Shown piece by piece: positions 7,658 to 9,910 of a DNA stretch of 9,910 nt. Location: the NCBI GenBank assembly GCA_025451715.1, contig JANWJY010000039.1:1-9910 (forward strand), given 5' to 3'. How positions within the stretch are numbered: position 1 is the first letter of the stretch; each line of letters begins with the position of its first letter. Origin of the DNA: Fimbriimonadaceae bacterium (GTDB lineage Bacteria; Armatimonadota; Fimbriimonadia; Fimbriimonadales; Fimbriimonadaceae). The translations under genes were made by a program, and so were the position numbers. The notes under the pieces are model-generated. The model did not search any database and was not told the DNA's origin. It was given only the letters and a program-made list of their open reading frames with translations.

Positions 7658-8140
7658 TTACTCCTTTCCGATCATTTGCCGTTCTGCGCGAAGGAACGCC
7701 TCTCTGCGCTCCTTGCCGTACCCGTCAGGGTCCTTCTCGTAGTCCTTCCAGTCTGCGGAAGACCAGATCTCCATCCGGTCGATGCAGCCCACGACGAAAA
7801 CCTTGTCCTTCAGCTTCGCGAGCTCGCGCAGTCTCTGTGGAACAACCACGCGCCCCTGTTTGTCGAACCGCAGGTCGTCCGCCGCCGAGCCGCTCAACAT
7901 CCTCGCGTACTGTTGCCGGCCAAGGTTCGTGCTGGGGTTCGAAAGAACCTCGCCCACTTCGATGTTCCAAGCCTCTACCGTGTAGGCGACCAGACACCCA
8001 GTCGGGCCGACCGACATCACAAACGGCTCTCCCAACCGCTCCCTCTTCTTCTTGCTCACGAGCAAGCGCCCTTTCTCGTCGATCGTGGCCTCTTCGGTCC
8101 CGATCAACTGCTTTTCAAGGGGCACGTGCGCAGAACTCAT
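7658..8140 (-). CDS. mraZ: MraZ, transcriptional regulator of the dcw operon
   Basis: MraZ is a DNA-binding protein of the AbrB/SpoVT fold that forms a ring-shaped oligomer and, in E. coli, represses its own dcw promoter. It has 160 residues, a little longer than the usual 140-150; the extra length is mostly at the N-terminus (MSSAHVPLEKQLIG) and in the acidic/basic tail after residue 140. Two tandem half-domains are visible: IDEKGRLLVSKKKRERL (20-36) and FDKQGRVVVPQRLREL (92-107), both keeping the D-x-(K/Q)-GR core that contacts DNA. The first lacks the usual proline after the GR-x-x-x stretch. ATG 8140..8138 has only a weak Shine-Dalgarno (GAG 5 nt away, or AGG 10 nt away) and sits about 18 nt after a strong leader hairpin. 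As first gene of the cluster it probably controls everything downstream, through the TGGGA repeats overlapping the -10 box. Confidence 0.95.
   Translation of the reverse strand: MSSAHVPLEKQLIGTEEATIDEKGRLLVSKKKRERLGEPFVMSVGPTGCLVAYTVEAWNIEVGEVLSNPSTNLGRQQYARMLSGSAADDLRFDKQGRVVVPQRLRELAKLKDKVFVVGCIDRMEIWSSADWKDYEKDPDGYGKERREAFLRAERQMIGKE
7661..7667 (-). promoter_or_regulatory. Strong ribosome binding site for rsmH that decides its TTG start
   Basis: AAAGGAG on the minus strand lies across the last codons of mraZ, followed by 6 nt (the TAA stop of mraZ plus GCG) and then TTG. The next in-frame ATG is at residue 10, inside the conserved HVPVMLREV motif, so TTG is the credible start. Confidence 0.8.
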
Positions 8141-8158
8141 CTCGTCTCGACCTAAGGA

Positions 8159-8197
8159 GAAGTCGGCCGGTTGCCTTCCGTGGCACCGGCCGTCTTC
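8159..8197 (-). promoter_or_regulatory. Strong stem-loop in the mraZ 5' leader
   Basis: In the mRNA sense, GAAG-A-CGGCCGGU-GCC pairs with GGC-A-ACCGGCCG-A-CUUC around a 6-nt loop (ACGGAA). The core is eight uninterrupted pairs (8164-8171 with 8185-8192), with three more pairs inside past a bulged A and four more outside past an A/A mismatch, 15 pairs in all. It ends 18 nt before the mraZ ATG. No U-run follows (the next bases are UCCUUAGG), so it is not a standard intrinsic terminator. A role in leader stability, translation control of mraZ or protein binding is possible; the structure is seen, the role is inference. Confidence 0.6.
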
Positions 8198-8264
8198 AGT
8201 TCACTCCGGACACCCCGCCCGGCTGGTCGACCACCACCATCCTGGTATCGGTCTTCCACTGACA

Positions 8265-8280
8265 TGGGATTATAGTGGGA
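8265..8280 (+). promoter_or_regulatory. Candidate MraZ operator: two TGGGA repeats across the -10 box
   Basis: Read on the plus strand, TGGGA occurs at 8265-8269 and again at 8276-8280 with 6 nt between, and together they bracket and overlap the TATAAT box. E. coli MraZ is known to bind tandem TGGGN repeats spaced by 5 nt near its own promoter. The spacing here is one base longer, only two repeats are clear, and they read on the strand opposite to transcription, so this is a suggestion, not a firm site. Confidence 0.4.
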
Positions 8281-8295
8281 CTAGATCTATCTAAA
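8269..8295 (-). promoter_or_regulatory. Probable sigma-70-type promoter of the mraZ/dcw operon
   Basis: A perfect TATAAT -10 hexamer lies at 8274..8269 on the minus strand. A -35-like TTTAGA (4 of 6 to TTGACA) lies at 8295..8290 with a short 15-bp spacer. A/T tracts directly upstream would suit an UP element and make up for the weak -35. Transcription would start near 8262, giving a leader of about 120 nt before the mraZ ATG. The -10 box is a direct match; the -35 assignment is less sure. Confidence 0.6.
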
Positions 8296-8301
8296 GCGAT
8301 A

Positions 8302-8329
8302 TTTTTGCAACGAAATTTGGGCTTTTTTT
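8302..8329 (-). promoter_or_regulatory. Phased A/T tracts upstream of the mraZ promoter (UP-element-like or curved DNA)
   Basis: Three A/T tracts follow one another: five T at 8302-8306, AAATTT at 8313-8318 and seven T at 8323-8329 (plus strand). Their centres are about 11 bp apart, close to one helical turn, and they fall at roughly -40 to -67 relative to the predicted start, where UP elements bind the RNA polymerase alpha subunit. Confidence 0.45.
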
Positions 8330-8414
8330 ACCACCACTGAAAAGTAGTTCCGGTGTGTCTACTAATACACATATCAACCCCCTACTCACTGTCTAGTTGA
8401 ATGCAATTCCATTG

Positions 8415-8437
8415 AAACGCGGCCATTCTTTCCCGCG
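8415..8437 (-). terminator. Weak possible intrinsic terminator of the ABC exporter gene
   Basis: In the transcript, CGCGG (8437..8433) pairs with CCGCG (8422..8418) around a 10-nt loop, followed by only three U. It begins 10 nt after the ABC stop codon. The stem is short and the U-tract poor, so termination may be inefficient or elsewhere, with some read-through into mraZ possible. Confidence 0.25.
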
Positions 8438-8447
8438 CAATTTCTCC

Positions 8448-9910
8448 CTAAGCTTCGCGGCCGAGCACGCTCTTGAACTGCTCGTTGAACATCGCCTGGT
8501 AGACGCCCTCACGCCCGACAAGCTGCTCATGCGTCCCCTGGTCGATGATCGCGCCATGGCTCATCACAAGGATCCGGTCGGCCCCCACCACGCTTGCCAA
8601 CCGGTGAGAGATGATGAACGTCGTACGGCCCTTCATCGCCGCCCGCAACGCGACCTGAACCTTCGCCTCCGTCTCCCCGTCCAGCGACGAGGTGACGTCG
8701 TCCAGGATCAGGATCGACGGGTCGGTCAAGAGAGCACGCGCCAGTGCCAGCCGCTGCCTCTGCCCTCCGCTCAGCCGGATGCCCCGCTCACCAATCTTCG
8801 TCTCGTACTCCTCAGCCAGCCCCTCGATGAACTCGTGCAGGTCGGCGACCTTGCACGCCGCCACGACCTCCTCCATCGTCGCGTCCCGGTTCCCGTACCG
8901 GACGTTTTCAGCCAGTGAGGCCGAGAACACCACGTTCTCCTGGGCGACCATGCTCATCTGCCGCCGGAGCGAGTCGACTCTAATGTGCCGCAGGTCGTGC
9001 CCGTCGATCGCGACGTGACCGCGGACCGGGTCGTGGAACCGCATCAGCAGGTTCATCAGCGTCGTCTTTCCCGCCCCACTGTGCCCGACGATCCCGACCA
9101 CTTCCCCTTTCCGAACACGCAGGTCGATGCCGGACAGGATGGTCGTCTCGCCCGAGTACCCAAAGCTCACCCTCTCCAGCGAGACCTCGCGTGAGAACTC
9201 GGGCAGCGCCACGGAGTCGGGCCCGTCCTGGATCTCGGGCCGAGTGTCCAGCGTCTCGAAGACCCGGTCCATCGCGGCCACGGCCCACTGCAATTGGGTG
9301 TTAAAGTCCACGACGCGCACGGCTGGATTGAACACATAGCCGATGTAGAAAGTGATCGCGACCAGAGTACCGATCGTCATGGCCCCTTCCTGCACCAGCG
9401 ACCCGCCGTAAGCATAAACGACACCCGTCCCGATCGCCGAGATCACACCCGAGATCAGCCCGAGTCTCCTGTTAAGGTGCATCTGCTTGCGGTCTACTGC
9501 GAACTTCGCCCGAACGGACTCCATGAACGACCGCGTCGCCCTGTCCTCCCGCACGAACGCCTTCACGACCGCGATGCCGCTGATCTTCTCAGCCAGCTTC
9601 CCCACCATCTCGTCGTAAAGCCGTCTCTGCTCGTCCCGCACAGAGTCAATGTGGTTGAGGAACGACTTGTAGCTCACGACATAGAAGGGCACCAGCACCA
9701 GGATGATCACGGCTATCCGCCACTCGAGATAGAACAGCATCCCGATGACCACGACCAAGGCGATCAGATCCGCAAAGAACACCACGAGCTGGCCTTGGAT
9801 CAGGCCCTGGATCAGCTCGATGTCCGCCGTGGCCCGCGACATGATCTTCCCCGTCTGGGTCTGCTTGTGGTACGCGAGAGAAAGCCGCTGAAGGTGGCTC
9901 CATGTCGCAA
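8448..9910 (-). CDS. ABC exporter subunit, fused transmembrane and ATPase domains (N-terminus cut by window edge)
   Basis: This is a type IV/MsbA-like ABC exporter half-transporter that pumps an unknown substrate (lipid, drug or peptide) out across the inner membrane. The frame is open through the right edge: before Met 9842 it reads ATWSHLQRLSLAYHKQTQTGKI, which matches the conserved 'tGxxxsR...D' part of the TM2/TM3 region, so the true start is outside the window and 9842 is not it. About 486 residues are visible; complete members have about 580-620. The membrane domain shows hydrophobic segments (LVVFFADLIALVVVIGMLF, then WRIAVIILVLVPFYVV, later ones near VISAIGTGVVYAYG and TIGTLVAITFYIGYVF). 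The nucleotide-binding domain has an A-loop tyrosine (FGYSG), Walker A GHSGAGKTT (9086..9060), Q-loop MVAQENVVFSAS, signature LSGGQ (8774..8760), Walker B ILILDDVTSSLD and H-loop ISHR. The usual catalytic Glu after Walker B is Asp (codon 8699..8697). It is co-directional with the dcw genes but separated from them by a promoter. Confidence 0.93.
   Translation of the reverse strand, partial: ATWSHLQRLSLAYHKQTQTGKIMSRATADIELIQGLIQGQLVVFFADLIALVVVIGMLFYLEWRIAVIILVLVPFYVVSYKSFLNHIDSVRDEQRRLYDEMVGKLAEKISGIAVVKAFVREDRATRSFMESVRAKFAVDRKQMHLNRRLGLISGVISAIGTGVVYAYGGSLVQEGAMTIGTLVAITFYIGYVFNPAVRVVDFNTQLQWAVAAMDRVFETLDTRPEIQDGPDSVALPEFSREVSLERVSFGYSGETTILSGIDLRVRKGEVVGIVGHSGAGKTTLMNLLMRFHDPVRGHVAIDGHDLRHIRVDSLRRQMSMVAQENVVFSASLAENVRYGNRDATMEEVVAACKVADLHEFIEGLAEEYETKIGERGIRLSGGQRQRLALARALLTDPSILILDDVTSSLDGETEAKVQVALRAAMKGRTTFIISHRLASVVGADRILVMSHGAIIDQGTHEQLVGREGVYQAMFNEQFKSVLGREA

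Larger units (their letters stand above)
8141..8447. other. Intergenic region between the ABC exporter gene and mraZ
   Basis: This 307-base stretch contains no credible protein gene. It is richer in A+T than the surrounding genes, most clearly between about 8281 and 8415. In transcription order (right to left) it holds a weak terminator-like stem after the ABC gene, phased A/T tracts, the mraZ promoter with two TGGGA repeats, and a leader of about 120 nt ending in a strong hairpin. A 37-codon frame from ATG 8265 to TAG 8152 exists but starts too close to the -10 box to be convincing. Confidence 0.85.

Noticed and set aside
8224..8233. 10-bp palindrome TGGTCGACCA in the leader as an operator
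   Set aside because: Short, includes the common GTCGAC core, not paired with another copy; chance is sufficient.
8152..8265. Small open frame of 37 codons in the mraZ leader (ATG 8265 to TAG 8152)
   Set aside because: The ATG lies only 3 nt after the -10 hexamer, so it would be upstream of or at the transcription start. No ribosome site and no recognisable peptide; glycine/arginine-rich product.
8313..8329. T-run on the plus strand as a terminator for rightward transcription
   Set aside because: No stable hairpin precedes the T-run, and no plus-strand gene ends there.
8354..8371. Short stem TGTGT/ACACA in the intergenic region
   Set aside because: Only five pairs, mostly weak, with an 8-nt loop and no following U-tract; not supported as a terminator or riboswitch.
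9840..9842. Met at 9842 as the start of the ABC exporter
   Set aside because: The frame continues upstream with conserved exporter sequence (LQRLSLAYHKQTQTGKIMSR), so this Met is internal and the gene is truncated by the window edge.

Overview
This window carries a textbook dcw (division and cell wall) cluster, all on the minus strand and so transcribed from right to left. Reading in that direction: the 3' part of an ABC exporter gene (9910 to 8448, its start lies outside the window), a 307-base AT-enriched intergenic region with a good promoter, then mraZ, rsmH (mraW), an ftsL-like gene, ftsI (a division penicillin-binding protein), murE, murF, mraY and murD. murD runs off the left edge, so its C-terminal part is missing. 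The gene order is that of the classical bacterial dcw operon, and ftsW, murG, murC and murB/ddl would be expected further left.

The genes are packed tightly. rsmH begins 3 nt after mraZ. The junctions rsmH/ftsL, ftsI/murE, murE/murF, murF/mraY and mraY/murD are all 4-nt stop/start overlaps (ATGA or GTGA), and ftsL and ftsI overlap by 32 nt. One long mRNA with translational coupling is the obvious reading. MraZ is the likely transcriptional regulator of the operon, and RsmH methylates 16S rRNA. FtsL and FtsI belong to the septal peptidoglycan synthase complex. MurE, MurF, MraY and MurD make and membrane-anchor the peptidoglycan precursor. MurD, which comes earlier in the pathway than MurE, is encoded downstream of it, as is usual.

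The organism is a peptidoglycan-making bacterium with coding DNA of fairly high GC content (roughly 60%, estimated by eye). MurE has the DNPR motif of meso-diaminopimelate ligases, so the peptide stem most likely carries mDAP. Several proteins (MraY, RsmH, FtsL, MurF) depart noticeably from the well-studied model sequences, which suggests a deep-branching or poorly sampled phylum. Armatimonadota is one guess, but nothing in the window proves it.

I see no mobile element, CRISPR array, tRNA or rRNA, and no convincing unknown system. The most interesting material is in the mraZ leader: a consensus -10 box overlapped by two TGGGA repeats (a candidate MraZ operator), A/T tracts phased at about 11 bp upstream of the -35, and a strong long hairpin just before the mraZ start. 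Two protein-level oddities also deserve attention: Asp in place of the Walker B catalytic Glu in the ABC exporter, and altered catalytic-motif residues in MraY.
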